Origin: Verrucomicrobiales bacterium | GTDB taxonomy: Bacteria; Verrucomicrobiota; Verrucomicrobiia; Verrucomicrobiales; DEV007 | Direction: 5' to 3' | DNA: 54,713 nt | NCBI GenBank assembly: GCA_030730365.1 | Contig: JANQVJ010000078.1 | Span: forward strand, 1-54,713 | In this document: positions 29,388 through 37,859 of the stretch, piece by piece | How positions within the stretch are numbered: position 1 is the first letter of the stretch | How the letters are laid out: every line of letters begins with the position of its first letter | Notes under the pieces: model-generated | What the model saw: the letters and a program-made list of their open reading frames with translations, nothing else | What the model was told of the DNA's origin: nothing | Database searches by the model: none | Position numbers and translations under genes: made by a program

Positions 29388-31409
29388 TCAGGGTTTCAGC
29401 AAATCACCATCAGCCGAGAAATCATCGAAACAGAGGTGTCCCCAGTTTGAGGAAGCTTCGTCGATCAGTCTCAGAAAAACGGGTTTTCCGCGATGGGTGA
29501 TGGGAAATTCGAGAACGATTCGCTCCATGCGTGGTCCTTCCGGTCCGCCCGTTTTGAGAATCTCTTCACCTGTTTCCGCGTCGCAGAGGGCGACCGCGGT
29601 GTCGGGACCGCCACCGCTGAGGAGAAAGGCGACGCGATCCCCGCGGATGAGAAACGGTGGACTTTCGATGACGCCGGTCTGGGCCTCGTTTACGCTCTCA
29701 TCATTCGCTGTGGCAATCGTGGAAAGGTGAAAGTTCCCCTGGCGCATAAAAGGTTGGCCTGGTCGACGGGGCAGGGAGATGGCGCTCGAGACAAGGTGTT
29801 CGAAGGCCCCTTTGGTAACTCTCCAGCCCTGAAGGTCACCGCTTTCGAAATCGAAGCGAAGATCTCCGAGTGGGTCGAATTTATCCTCTTTCACGGGATA
29901 AGGTTTTGGCTGATTTTTCTTCGTCACGGCGCGGGCGGTCAGCTCCTTTGCGGTGAGGCGCGGTCCATCATCGAAGAAACGGGCACCGCTCCCGATGCGA
30001 TCCCAATCGCCCAGTTCGGCGCGGGCTCCGGTCAGAAGGCCTTGCAGCCGGGCGACCTCCTCCGGATGATCGTCCGCGACATTCGTGGTCTCACCAGGGT
30101 CGTTCTTGAGGTGAAAGAGGGCGGTTTCCGGTACCTCATCGATCATTCTTGCCCACCAGCCGAGATGATCGGGCTTGGCCTCTCGCGAAGCCACCAGTTT
30201 CCAATTGCCCGAGCGCACCGCATGGAGATGAGTGCCGGCATAAAAGAAAAAGTGTTCGCGGGCGCTTCTATCCGTTTCGCCAATCAGAAAGCGGCTCTGA
30301 TCGACCCCGTCGATAACGTGCTCGTGGGTCGGTTTTACTCCGGCCAGTCGCGCGAGGGTCGGGTAGAGATCGATCGTCGCGATCAGTTCGTCCGACTCGC
30401 GTCCTGCTTTGATCCTGGCCGGCCAACGGATGATCGCGGGCACGCGGATGCCGCCTTCCCAGGTCATCATTTTTGCGCCGCGCAGGGGATCGGCGGAACC
30501 ACAATGGGAGTCGGTGCCGCCCTCTCCGGTGAGATGATCTTCGATCCAGGGACCATTGTCGGAGCAAAAGATGATGATTGTATTCTCATCGATGCCGAGA
30601 GATTTCAATTCGTTGACGACCTGCCCGAGTGACCAGTCAAGTTCCGAAACGACGTCGCCATAGAGGCCCCGCTTGCTTGTTCCGAGGAACTCCGCCGATG
30701 CGTTGATTGGGACGTGGGGCATCGTGTGGGCGAGATAGAGGAAAAAAGGCTGTTTTGTTTCGACGCCGCGAAGAAAGGAGATCGCTTCCTCCGTGTATAG
30801 CCTTGTCAGTTCGCCCATTTCCTTCTGATCAACCTCGTGATCGACGATCCCGCCGTTTCGCATCAGCTCGGTATGTCCTTTGCCTTCGGGGACAAGGCGG
30901 GTGGTGCCATTGTGAGAGGGAGAACCGAACCAATAGTCGAAGCCCTGGGCGTTCGGGAGCAGGTCCCGGTTCCAGGAATTTCCGCGCCCGCTGCCGGCAA
31001 GGTGCCATTTTCCGATCATGCCGGTGGCGTAGCCTGCGTCGCGGAGGACTTCGGCGAGGGTGATTTCCTTTGGGTGGAGAACGGTGTGCAGATTTTTCCG
31101 GTTTGCGGGCTCTCCGACCCGGATGGGATAGGAGCCGGTCATCAGCGCTGCGCGGGAAACGCCGCAAACCGGCTGGGCGTAAAAAGAGGTGAGGCGCAGA
31201 CCTTCCGCCGCCATCCTGTCGAGATTTGGTGTCTCGATGAGCGGTGATCCGAAGCATCCGACATCGTTGTAGCCCTGATCATCGGTGAAGAAAATGACAA
31301 TGTTAGGCTTGGTGGCCTTCGGCTCGAGGCTGTGAGCTTGATCGAAAGCAAAGGACAAGAGCGAAAGAATGATGCCCTGGCCGAGAAAGCGGAAGAGAGG
31401 AGGTGACAT
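29388..31409 (-). CDS. sulfatase with CxVxR motif and C-terminal jelly-roll-like domain
   Basis: A 673-residue exported protein. FTDDQGYNDVG holds the metal ligands. The formylglycine position reads C82-G-V-S-R86: Val takes the place of the conserved Pro. The rest of the active site is intact (MIGKWHLAG, CSDNGPW, and LMTGSYPIR after the motif), so loss of activity is not obvious. Residues about 510-673 form an extra beta-rich domain (DLRFDFESGDLQGW to WGHLCFDDFSADG), with a DFESG...GW start that resembles carbohydrate-binding jelly rolls. It is convergent with the sulfatase at 27543. Confidence 0.9.
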   Translation of the reverse strand: MSPPLFRFLGQGIILSLLSFAFDQAHSLEPKATKPNIVIFFTDDQGYNDVGCFGSPLIETPNLDRMAAEGLRLTSFYAQPVCGVSRAALMTGSYPIRVGEPANRKNLHTVLHPKEITLAEVLRDAGYATGMIGKWHLAGSGRGNSWNRDLLPNAQGFDYWFGSPSHNGTTRLVPEGKGHTELMRNGGIVDHEVDQKEMGELTRLYTEEAISFLRGVETKQPFFLYLAHTMPHVPINASAEFLGTSKRGLYGDVVSELDWSLGQVVNELKSLGIDENTIIIFCSDNGPWIEDHLTGEGGTDSHCGSADPLRGAKMMTWEGGIRVPAIIRWPARIKAGRESDELIATIDLYPTLARLAGVKPTHEHVIDGVDQSRFLIGETDRSAREHFFFYAGTHLHAVRSGNWKLVASREAKPDHLGWWARMIDEVPETALFHLKNDPGETTNVADDHPEEVARLQGLLTGARAELGDWDRIGSGARFFDDGPRLTAKELTARAVTKKNQPKPYPVKEDKFDPLGDLRFDFESGDLQGWRVTKGAFEHLVSSAISLPRRPGQPFMRQGNFHLSTIATANDESVNEAQTGVIESPPFLIRGDRVAFLLSGGGPDTAVALCDAETGEEILKTGGPEGPRMERIVLEFPITHRGKPVFLRLIDEASSNWGHLCFDDFSADGDLLKP

Positions 31410-31804
31410 TTGTCAGGTTAGCGGAGCAGATGTCAGTTGATACGTTGATAGAGACAATAACTGATACGATTCAACCCGGAATTTTCTACCTGTTTCCCCC
31501 CGCGGGGAAACGTTCACCCGCTCATCGTGTGGGCGGGACACGAGGGCTCCCGTGCCGAGCCGGTCACGAGTGAACCCGGAATCAACGCGAATGCCCCTCA
31601 TGCCAGGCCTGATTCCGTGTGTATGGAGCCCTTCGCGTTTTCTCAAGAGCGACGGGATCCACGTCAACGGACTTTGTTAGACATGACGGTGGTCCTCGCG
31701 ACGGGCAACAACGGCGAGCGTGCGGCGGCACCTTTTGAATAACACGCCTCCGCCCGCGGCCTCCTTCGCGAGCGAGGCCTTCGGAAAAAATTCAGGATGA
31801 GTCA
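31410..31804. other. gene-free stretch upstream of the minus-strand sulfatase
   Basis: No gene is supported. It contains a strong palindrome, GTTTCCCC (31492-31499) and GGGGAAAC (31504-31511) around a CCGC loop, and a GGCCTC...GAGGCC pair near 31760-31781. Either could be a terminator or operator. The 30 bp at 31430-31460 have a repeated TTGATA sequence close to the sulfatase start. Confidence 0.4.
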
Positions 31805-31905
31805 TCACCGGATTTCGCTCTCGATTTTCACCGAGAAGTCGGGACGAACCGTCGCCCTGACCCGGTAGTGTCCCGAGGCCTCGAAATAGCCGTCCGGCGG
31901 CGGCA
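31805..31905 (-). pseudogene. C-terminal tail of an unidentified protein
   Basis: On the minus strand the frame reads [20 protein letters not shown] followed by a short run ending SEIR and a TGA at 31805-31807. The alternating strand pattern looks like the last two beta strands of a secreted sandwich domain. No start codon or upstream body exists. It runs directly against the DUF1552 remnant. Confidence 0.4.
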
Positions 31906-32150
31906 CCTTGCTCGACAGCACGCAGGTGCTCTACGGAAGCTGCCTCGGCAATGCGAACTCACACTCCACCCAAAACCTCCCGCTCATCCTCGCCGGGGGC
32001 GGGTTAAAGCACGGCCGCAACCTCGACTTCGACAGGCAAAACAACACGCCTCTCGCGAACCTTTTTGTCACGATGCTGCAGGGGCTGGGTATTGAGGCGG
32101 ATGGATTCTCCAGCAGCACAGGGACGCTGAACGGTCTCGGGAGCGAGTGA
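31890..32150 (+). pseudogene. C-terminal fragment of a DUF1552 protein
   Basis: The frame reads [20 protein letters not shown], then [16 protein letters not shown], then [20 protein letters not shown] and a GTLNGLGSE end. This is the closing 80 residues of DUF1552, matching in order the end of the gene at 1-1224. An in-frame stop precedes it and no start is present. The remaining 182 bp to 32332 hold nothing I can support. Confidence 0.75.
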
Positions 32151-32332
32151 CGGGGGCAGTTCGCGGGTTTATGCTTTTGATAGGGAATTTCCTTTTCTCT
32201 TCACCTTCGCTCTTTTCCTCAAAGCGAAATGATCTGCCGAAGTCCTCTGCGCCACGTTTTCGGATTGCCGCGATTGGAAAATAGGTCCGGTCAAATGTCT
32301 GTCGTGAGTCGCGTGAGTTCACTCTCGCGTTC

Positions 32333-33781
32333 TCACCCGAACACCTCCATGACCGGCGTCCCTTTCCCGTCCTCGGTCACATAAAAGGGCCGGCCTTCAA
32401 TCAAAAACTCGGTCTTCGGGCTGACGCCCATCGCGGTCATGATGGTGGCGTGGATCTCCGCCACAGTGACGGGATTCTCCACCGCGATGAGCGGTCTTTC
32501 GTCGGCGGTTTTGCCGTAGACGAAGCCCTTTTTCACTCCACCGCCGAACATCGCCACGCTCGTACCGCCGGTGAAGTGGCGGTGTAGTCCGTAGTGTTTC
32601 ATCTCGGTGATGGTATCCCCTTTATGAGCGGCCTGATCCCCGGCCTTCGACCCCGGTTTCCCCTCGATCATGGCGTCGCGGCTGAACTCGGAAGCGATGA
32701 TAACAAGGGTGCGGTCGAGCAGTCCGCGCTCTTCGAGATCGAGGATGAGCTGGGCGATGGGTTTGTCGATCTCCGAGTGCAGCCGCGCCAAGGTGGTGTG
32801 GCCTTCAGCGTGGGTGTCGAAGTGGAGGAAGGGCACATACTCCGTCGTGACTTCGACAAAGCGGGCCCCGTTCTCGACGAGTCTACGGGCAAGGAGACAG
32901 CCGCGCCCGAAACGTGAGGTGTCATACTTCGCGCGGACTTCGGCGGGCTCTTCGTTGAGGTTAAAGGCGCGGCGTTCCTCTGACCCGAGGAGCCGGTAGG
33001 CATTGTCCATCGAGCGCAGCAGCGAAGCCTGCTGGTAGTCACTCGCGTAGTCGCGATGAGGGCTCTGATCGACGAGTCGGCGGTAGAGTTTGTCGCGATT
33101 GGCAAATCGCGCGGAGGTCATGCCCTCGGGCGGTTGCACGGACTTGGCGGCCTCTTCGGGGAAGGGAAGATTCATCGGGCCGTATTCGCTGCCAAAAAAT
33201 CCGGCGGTGGTGAAAGCCTTGAGCTCCTCTTTTTCTCCGACGCCCTCGAGACGTTGTCCGATGTTGATAAACGGAGGCATCACCGGATTTTTCGGTCCTA
33301 ACACTCGCGCCATCCATGAGCCGAGGTGCGGGCAGGCGACGGTCTGCGGAGGCACGTAGCCGGTGTGCCAGTGATACTGATGCCGCGAGTGTAGGATACT
33401 CCCGAGATCGGGCTGCACCGCCGAGCGGATGAGGGTGCCGCGATCCATGATCTTCGCGATGTTTTCCATTCCCTCGCAAATCTGCAATCCATCGACCGAG
33501 GTATTAATCGCCGGGAAGGTCGAGAGGACCGAGGCAACCGGCATGCCGACTTTGAAGGGCTCATAGCGTTTCGGGTCAAAGGTCTCCGGCGCCGCCATCC
33601 CACCCGCGAGCCAGAGGAGGATGCAGGCATCGGCCTTCGCCTCGGGCTGCTCGAGGTCTTTGCCTCGCACCAGTTGCGGTTCGCCACTCATCCACGCGGC
33701 GGCGCCCGCGGCGGAGAGTTTCTTGAGAAAGTCGCGTCGGATAATGGGCTCGGGAGCGGAGGGGTCGAAAGAAGCGTCCAT
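32333..33781 (-). CDS. DUF1501 domain protein (Tat-exported)
   Basis: A 482-residue protein with a Tat-type N-terminus, RRDFLKKLSAAGAAAW. The body has the DUF1501 landmarks: LLWLAGGMAAPETFDPK, SVLSTFPAINT, HSRHQYHWHTGY, RGCLLARRLVENGARFVEV and a VIIASEFSRDA active-site-like loop, ending with TVAEIHATIMTAMGV. The family is distantly related to alkaline-phosphatase-type enzymes and in PVC bacteria is almost always encoded beside a PSD1/cytochrome gene, as here (153 bp upstream on the same strand). Function is unknown. Confidence 0.92.
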   Translation of the reverse strand: MDASFDPSAPEPIIRRDFLKKLSAAGAAAWMSGEPQLVRGKDLEQPEAKADACILLWLAGGMAAPETFDPKRYEPFKVGMPVASVLSTFPAINTSVDGLQICEGMENIAKIMDRGTLIRSAVQPDLGSILHSRHQYHWHTGYVPPQTVACPHLGSWMARVLGPKNPVMPPFINIGQRLEGVGEKEELKAFTTAGFFGSEYGPMNLPFPEEAAKSVQPPEGMTSARFANRDKLYRRLVDQSPHRDYASDYQQASLLRSMDNAYRLLGSEERRAFNLNEEPAEVRAKYDTSRFGRGCLLARRLVENGARFVEVTTEYVPFLHFDTHAEGHTTLARLHSEIDKPIAQLILDLEERGLLDRTLVIIASEFSRDAMIEGKPGSKAGDQAAHKGDTITEMKHYGLHRHFTGGTSVAMFGGGVKKGFVYGKTADERPLIAVENPVTVAEIHATIMTAMGVSPKTEFLIEGRPFYVTEDGKGTPVMEVFG

Positions 33782-33808
33782 GGAGTGTCGGAGTTTTGAA
33801 GTAAGGGG

Positions 33809-33878
33809 GTAGTGGTGACCTGCAGGTCGCCATCGTCGTCAGGGTCGGAGGTGGTGGCGAGGTGGAGGCCACCACTAC
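33809..33878. repeat. 70-bp intergenic inverted repeat
   Basis: GTAGTGGTG (33809-33817) pairs with CACCACTAC (33870-33878). Inside, GACCTGCAGGTC (33817-33828) is a perfect 12-bp palindrome. It sits between the DUF1501 and PSD1 genes and may be a REP-like element or an attenuator. Confidence 0.5.
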
Positions 33879-33934
33879 GGAAGGGGAACTTTGTGAATCA
33901 ACAGGGTTGGATCAATGGTTGAAGAGGGTAAGAC

Positions 33935-36358
33935 TCACCTCACCAGAAAATACTCGGGCATCATCCAGAGCGACCAGGTGAGGTCGGCGACGGTTTGGGG
34001 TTCGGGATTCTCACCGAGGACTTCGCGGAGGACGGCCCGCTCGTCCTCGCTTGGCAGCCGTGTCAGGGTGGAAAGATAGAGCTCGTCGATGAGGCGGTCG
34101 GGCGTCTTCCCGAGTGCCGTCACGAGTTTGGCAGCCCCGGCTTCAAGGGCCTTCGAAACGGTGGCGTCGTTGGAGAGATCGATCGCCTCGAGAGTAGTGA
34201 GTTCATTCGGACGCGAGGTCACGATCTGGTCGCGGTTGGGACGGCCGAGACTACGCATGAGAAAGTCGCTTTTCACCAGTCCGGCGCGCACCATGAGGGG
34301 GGCTCCGGCGGAGACGGCGGCGAGAACTTTGCCGATTTGGGGATCGATCGCTCCGGACCAGGCGGCGAGGGAGACAGGCACCGCTTTTTCCCAGGCGAGC
34401 TTGTCGAGTTCCCACTTGGCGACATTGCCTCCGGCGGGAACTTTCGCTGAGACCTCCCAGGTCGCGTCGGTGGTGATAATCTCGTCGCTGCCGTCTTCGT
34501 AAATGAGGCGGAGAGCGGCGTAGGCTCCCGCGGGGTTGGGTGAGGCGGTGCCGTTTTCCGCGACGAGGAGCAGGGTATTGGCTCCGTTCTTGACGAAGGC
34601 GGGGGCCGCCGTCAGGGCGGACCAGTCGTTGCCACTGGCGAGGAGTTGACCGTTTAGATATAGCGAGAAGCTGTTGTCGGCGGCAGCGACGACTCCGGCG
34701 GAGCGCAACGCTTTTGCGGGGGTGAAGAGGCGTCGGGCGAGGATCTTTTCTCCACCGGGGACGGGTCCTGCCGAGGCCGATGAACTCCAAATCCAGGTCG
34801 AGGGATGCGTGCTACTCGCTTCTTCTTCGGGATTGCTGACCCCGCGAACGACGGGTGCATCGAAGGCCTTCGGGGCCGTCCCTGTGAGGGTCCAGAGCAG
34901 ATCGACGAACTGCTCGGCGGTGAGACGTTTCGCCCTGGGACCGCGGTAGGTGTAGTCGCCGCCGTCGTCCTCCTTAAGGCTCACCTCGGCACGGCTCTGA
35001 TAGGCGCTTGAGGTCGCGATAAGAGCGAGGGTGTGCTTGAGATCGTAGCCGTGCTCCTGGAAATCACTTGCGAGGTAGTCGAGCAGGTCGATGTGCCAGG
35101 GCTCGGTCTGCATGGCGTCGAGGGGGTGGACGATGCCGCGTCCCATGAGTTGCCCCCAGAGGCGGTTCACGATCGTGCGGGTGGTGCGGCCGTTTTCCGG
35201 ATGGACTATCAGTTCAGCGAGCTGCTTTAGTCTTTCCGGCCTCGGGGCGGCGGCGTCGACCTGACCAATTTCGGGGAAGAGCCACGAGGCCTTCGCGGTC
35301 TCGCCGACGGGTTTATCGCAGCGATGGATCTCGAGCGGTGTCTCGGCGTAGATCGCAGCGAGTCCGTAGGCCTCCGAGAGTTTCCATCGGTCGATAAAGC
35401 TGTCGTGGCACGAGGCGCACTTCATATTGATGCCGAGAAAGGACTGGGAAATACTCTGCGAGAACTGAATCGGCACGGTCTGGCCGGCGCTGACTTCGCC
35501 GCGCCAGGTGATGCCTTTGATGAATCCGTCGCTCTCACCCGAACCCGGGGCGATGAGTTCGCGCGTCATCGCGTCGAAGGGCTCGTTAGTCTTCAGCGCA
35601 TCGTAAAGCCAGCGGCTGATCTGGGTGCGTCCGCCAGTGATGAAGCCGGTCCCGGTGTAGTCATTGCGCAGGAGGTCGTTCCAGAAGGTGAGCCAGTGAT
35701 CGGCATAGCTGACCTCGCGACCGAGGAGGTCGTTAACGTATTTGGTGCGTTTGTCAGGCGATTTGTCGTTGAGGAAAGAGGTCGCTTCCTCCGCCGTGGG
35801 GACGAGGCCGATGAGATCGAGCGAGGAGCGGCGCAAAAAGGTGCTGTCGTCGATGGGAGCGGGGCGCTCCAGCTTGTTTTCAGCGAGGTAGTGGTCGATG
35901 AAGCGATCGACCGGATTGGTCCTGCCCTCGGTGACGGCCGGGAGTTCGGGGCGGCGGGGCTTCAGGAGCGGTTCGTAGGTGGGCACGCCAAAGGTGAAGC
36001 CGGGCTCCCACTTCATCCCTTCGTTGACCCATTGTTTGAGGATCTCGACATGTTCCGGAGCGACGCGCGGCTTCTTTTCCGGCGGCATCTGCATGTCGGG
36101 ATCCGTTTCGTTGATCAGTTCGAGAAAGTAGGAGCCCGCGGCGTCGCCGGGCGCTGCGGTCTCGTCGTCGAGAAAGAGATCGCGGGTGTTGATCGAGAAT
36201 CCACCCTTGGCCTCTTCGCCGCCGTGGCATTCCGAGCAGTGCTTTTTGAGAATGGGGACCACCTGATGAACAAAGTCCACTTCAGCCCGCCCCGCCAAGG
36301 GAATGAGGAGAGCGGTAAAAAGCAGTGAAGTCGGCGCTAAGAGGGAGTGTCTCGTCAT
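33935..36358 (-). CDS. PSD1-type protein: cytochrome c (PSCyt1), DUF1549, DUF1553
   Basis: An 807-residue exported protein. I chose ATG at 36358 (MTRHSLLAPTSLLFTALLIP, a signal peptide) over a frame open further upstream. A PSCyt1 haem site is C41-S-E-C44-H45, with DPDMQMPPEKKPR supplying a likely axial Met. DUF1549 follows (PVDRFIDHYLAENKLERPAP; RRSSLDLIGLVPT), with a second CxxCH at C314 (MKCASCHDSF). DUF1553 occupies the C-terminal third (RTIVNRLWGQLMGRG; LDYLASDFQEHGYDLKHTL), interrupted by a lectin-like insertion around residues 525-690. It pairs with the DUF1501 gene. A periplasmic redox role is probable but unproven. Confidence 0.92.
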   Translation of the reverse strand: MTRHSLLAPTSLLFTALLIPLAGRAEVDFVHQVVPILKKHCSECHGGEEAKGGFSINTRDLFLDDETAAPGDAAGSYFLELINETDPDMQMPPEKKPRVAPEHVEILKQWVNEGMKWEPGFTFGVPTYEPLLKPRRPELPAVTEGRTNPVDRFIDHYLAENKLERPAPIDDSTFLRRSSLDLIGLVPTAEEATSFLNDKSPDKRTKYVNDLLGREVSYADHWLTFWNDLLRNDYTGTGFITGGRTQISRWLYDALKTNEPFDAMTRELIAPGSGESDGFIKGITWRGEVSAGQTVPIQFSQSISQSFLGINMKCASCHDSFIDRWKLSEAYGLAAIYAETPLEIHRCDKPVGETAKASWLFPEIGQVDAAAPRPERLKQLAELIVHPENGRTTRTIVNRLWGQLMGRGIVHPLDAMQTEPWHIDLLDYLASDFQEHGYDLKHTLALIATSSAYQSRAEVSLKEDDGGDYTYRGPRAKRLTAEQFVDLLWTLTGTAPKAFDAPVVRGVSNPEEEASSTHPSTWIWSSSASAGPVPGGEKILARRLFTPAKALRSAGVVAAADNSFSLYLNGQLLASGNDWSALTAAPAFVKNGANTLLLVAENGTASPNPAGAYAALRLIYEDGSDEIITTDATWEVSAKVPAGGNVAKWELDKLAWEKAVPVSLAAWSGAIDPQIGKVLAAVSAGAPLMVRAGLVKSDFLMRSLGRPNRDQIVTSRPNELTTLEAIDLSNDATVSKALEAGAAKLVTALGKTPDRLIDELYLSTLTRLPSEDERAVLREVLGENPEPQTVADLTWSLWMMPEYFLVR

Positions 36359-36530
36359 GACAATGTCGAGCCTAGCAACGATGAGACACACGATCCAGTA
36401 GGAAAATCCGTCTGACGGGCACGTAAAAAGGGGGATTTTCCCCATAAGATCTTCGTGGTCACGGGATTCACCGTTTCCCTGATAAGTCACCACTTTCCGG
36501 AAGTCCGCGGGGCTGCTATCTTGCGCTGAC

Positions 36531-37634
36531 ATGAAAGCCTCTCTCTTCCTCATCCTCCTCTCGATTGCGGTGTCGATCGGGGCGGGTATGGCGGGGCGGG
36601 AGCGACATCGCGTCGCGATCGAGAAACGGCTTATGGAGGCGGTCGAGTCGTCCGGCATCATTGTCGACGAATCGGGGGGCATTGCGGTGCAGTTCGATCA
36701 CCTCACCGGTATTGTCACGGGCACGGTGCATACAGAGGAGGAAAGAGCGGGTCTGCTCGAACGCCTGAGCGAGGCGATCGGAGCAGGACGTCTCGAGGAC
36801 AGGCTCGTCATCCTGGAAATGGAGCCGGTCGCTGCTCTCGCGCCTGCACCTGCCGCTCCGCCCCGAACTATCCTGTCACCGTTGTTCCGCCTCGAAAAGG
36901 GGGGCGATCTCATCCTCGTCCTCGCGGGGACGGTCCCGAGCGAGGAAATAAAAAGCGGTTTTCTTAGTGCGGCAGAGCGCGTCGCTCCCGAACTGTTTAC
37001 GGTCGAGGACAGGATGCGGGTCGACCCGGCGATGAGCCGTCCCGACTGGATCACCGGCACGCCGGACCTTATTGCCAAACTCGTGGGCAGGATGCAGGAT
37101 CCTCTGCTGACGGTGGATGGAAAGGTCGCCGCGATAGGGGGAGCGAGTGATGATCGCGAAGCGCTGGAATCGCTGAGCGCGGAGTTCAGTGTGCTTTTTT
37201 CCGACTTCGACAGCCGGGCCGACAGGCTAGTCTACGATGCAGCCCGCCCGGCCCCTGTGCCCGAGTTGCCGCTCGTCTTTTACATGGGTCCCTGGGAGGG
37301 TAAAGTGCTTTTCGAAGGCTCTATTCCGACCGCGCCACAGCTGAAAGAAATCGTGTCTGCCGCCACCGGAGCCCGCCATGAGGAGAGGATTGTCTCGCGC
37401 CTGCGTGTCTCTCCGCAGACTGTTGCAGAACCGTGGCTCTCCGGGCTGCCCAGTCTCGTCGGGGCCTTGCTCGAAGCAGGCGGTGACTCGACCGAGCTCA
37501 TCATCGTCGACGGGACCATCACCCTGACCGGCGGGATTCCTGACAAAGAGAAAAAGAAGGCGATTCTCTCCCTCCTCGAACCAATCCGCACGGCGGGATA
37601 CACGGTTGTCGATGAGTTGACCGAAAAACCCTGA
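36531..37634 (+). CDS. membrane-anchored or secreted protein of tandem BON-like repeats
   Basis: A 367-residue protein with an N-terminal hydrophobic segment (residues 3-21). The rest alternates beta-alpha-beta units of BON type: HLTGIVTGTVHTEEERAGLL, LILVLAGTVPSEEIKSGFL, KVLFEGSIPTAPQLKEIV and TITLTGGIPDKEKKKAIL. Two longer repeats of about 115 residues can be aligned, one centred on WITGTPDLIAKLVG and one on WLSGLPSLVGALLE. This recalls the BON region of mycobacterial OmpATb. BON domains are thought to contact membranes or envelope polymers. The gene begins a tight three-gene plus-strand cluster ending with a VWA protein. Confidence 0.7.
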   Translation: MKASLFLILLSIAVSIGAGMAGRERHRVAIEKRLMEAVESSGIIVDESGGIAVQFDHLTGIVTGTVHTEEERAGLLERLSEAIGAGRLEDRLVILEMEPVAALAPAPAAPPRTILSPLFRLEKGGDLILVLAGTVPSEEIKSGFLSAAERVAPELFTVEDRMRVDPAMSRPDWITGTPDLIAKLVGRMQDPLLTVDGKVAAIGGASDDREALESLSAEFSVLFSDFDSRADRLVYDAARPAPVPELPLVFYMGPWEGKVLFEGSIPTAPQLKEIVSAATGARHEERIVSRLRVSPQTVAEPWLSGLPSLVGALLEAGGDSTELIIVDGTITLTGGIPDKEKKKAILSLLEPIRTAGYTVVDELTEKP

Positions 37635-37644
37635 TTTCATCCTC

Positions 37645-37848
37645 ATGAACGACGCCTCCTCCCTCGCTAATCGTCTCGATTTTCACCTTTATCAGGACTC
37701 CCTTTACCTCTTTGCTTTTCTCCTCGCCGCCGGGCTTGGCGTGCTCCTTGGCCGGCTCATCTGGCGGGCGGAGGAGGGGCGCTGTCGCGAGATAGAGTTT
37801 GAAAATCGGCGTCTCGAGGCTGAGCTCACCCCCGGCCGGAACGCCTGA
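37645..37848 (+). CDS. small single-pass membrane protein with coiled-coil tail
   Basis: A 67-residue protein 10 bp after the BON-repeat gene and 11 bp before the VWA gene. One transmembrane helix spans about residues 19-39 (LYLFAFLLAAGLGVLLGRLI), followed by a charged heptad-like tail (EEGRCREIEFENRRLEAEL). It is not recognisable as a named family. Its place between two envelope proteins suggests a linker or assembly partner. Confidence 0.65.
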   Translation: MNDASSLANRLDFHLYQDSLYLFAFLLAAGLGVLLGRLIWRAEEGRCREIEFENRRLEAELTPGRNA

Positions 37849-37859
37849 CCTTTCCATTT

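Noticed and set aside
36359..36682. N-terminal extension of the PSD1 protein
   Set aside because: The added 108 residues have no domain character, and the internal ATG at 36358 starts a proper signal peptide.
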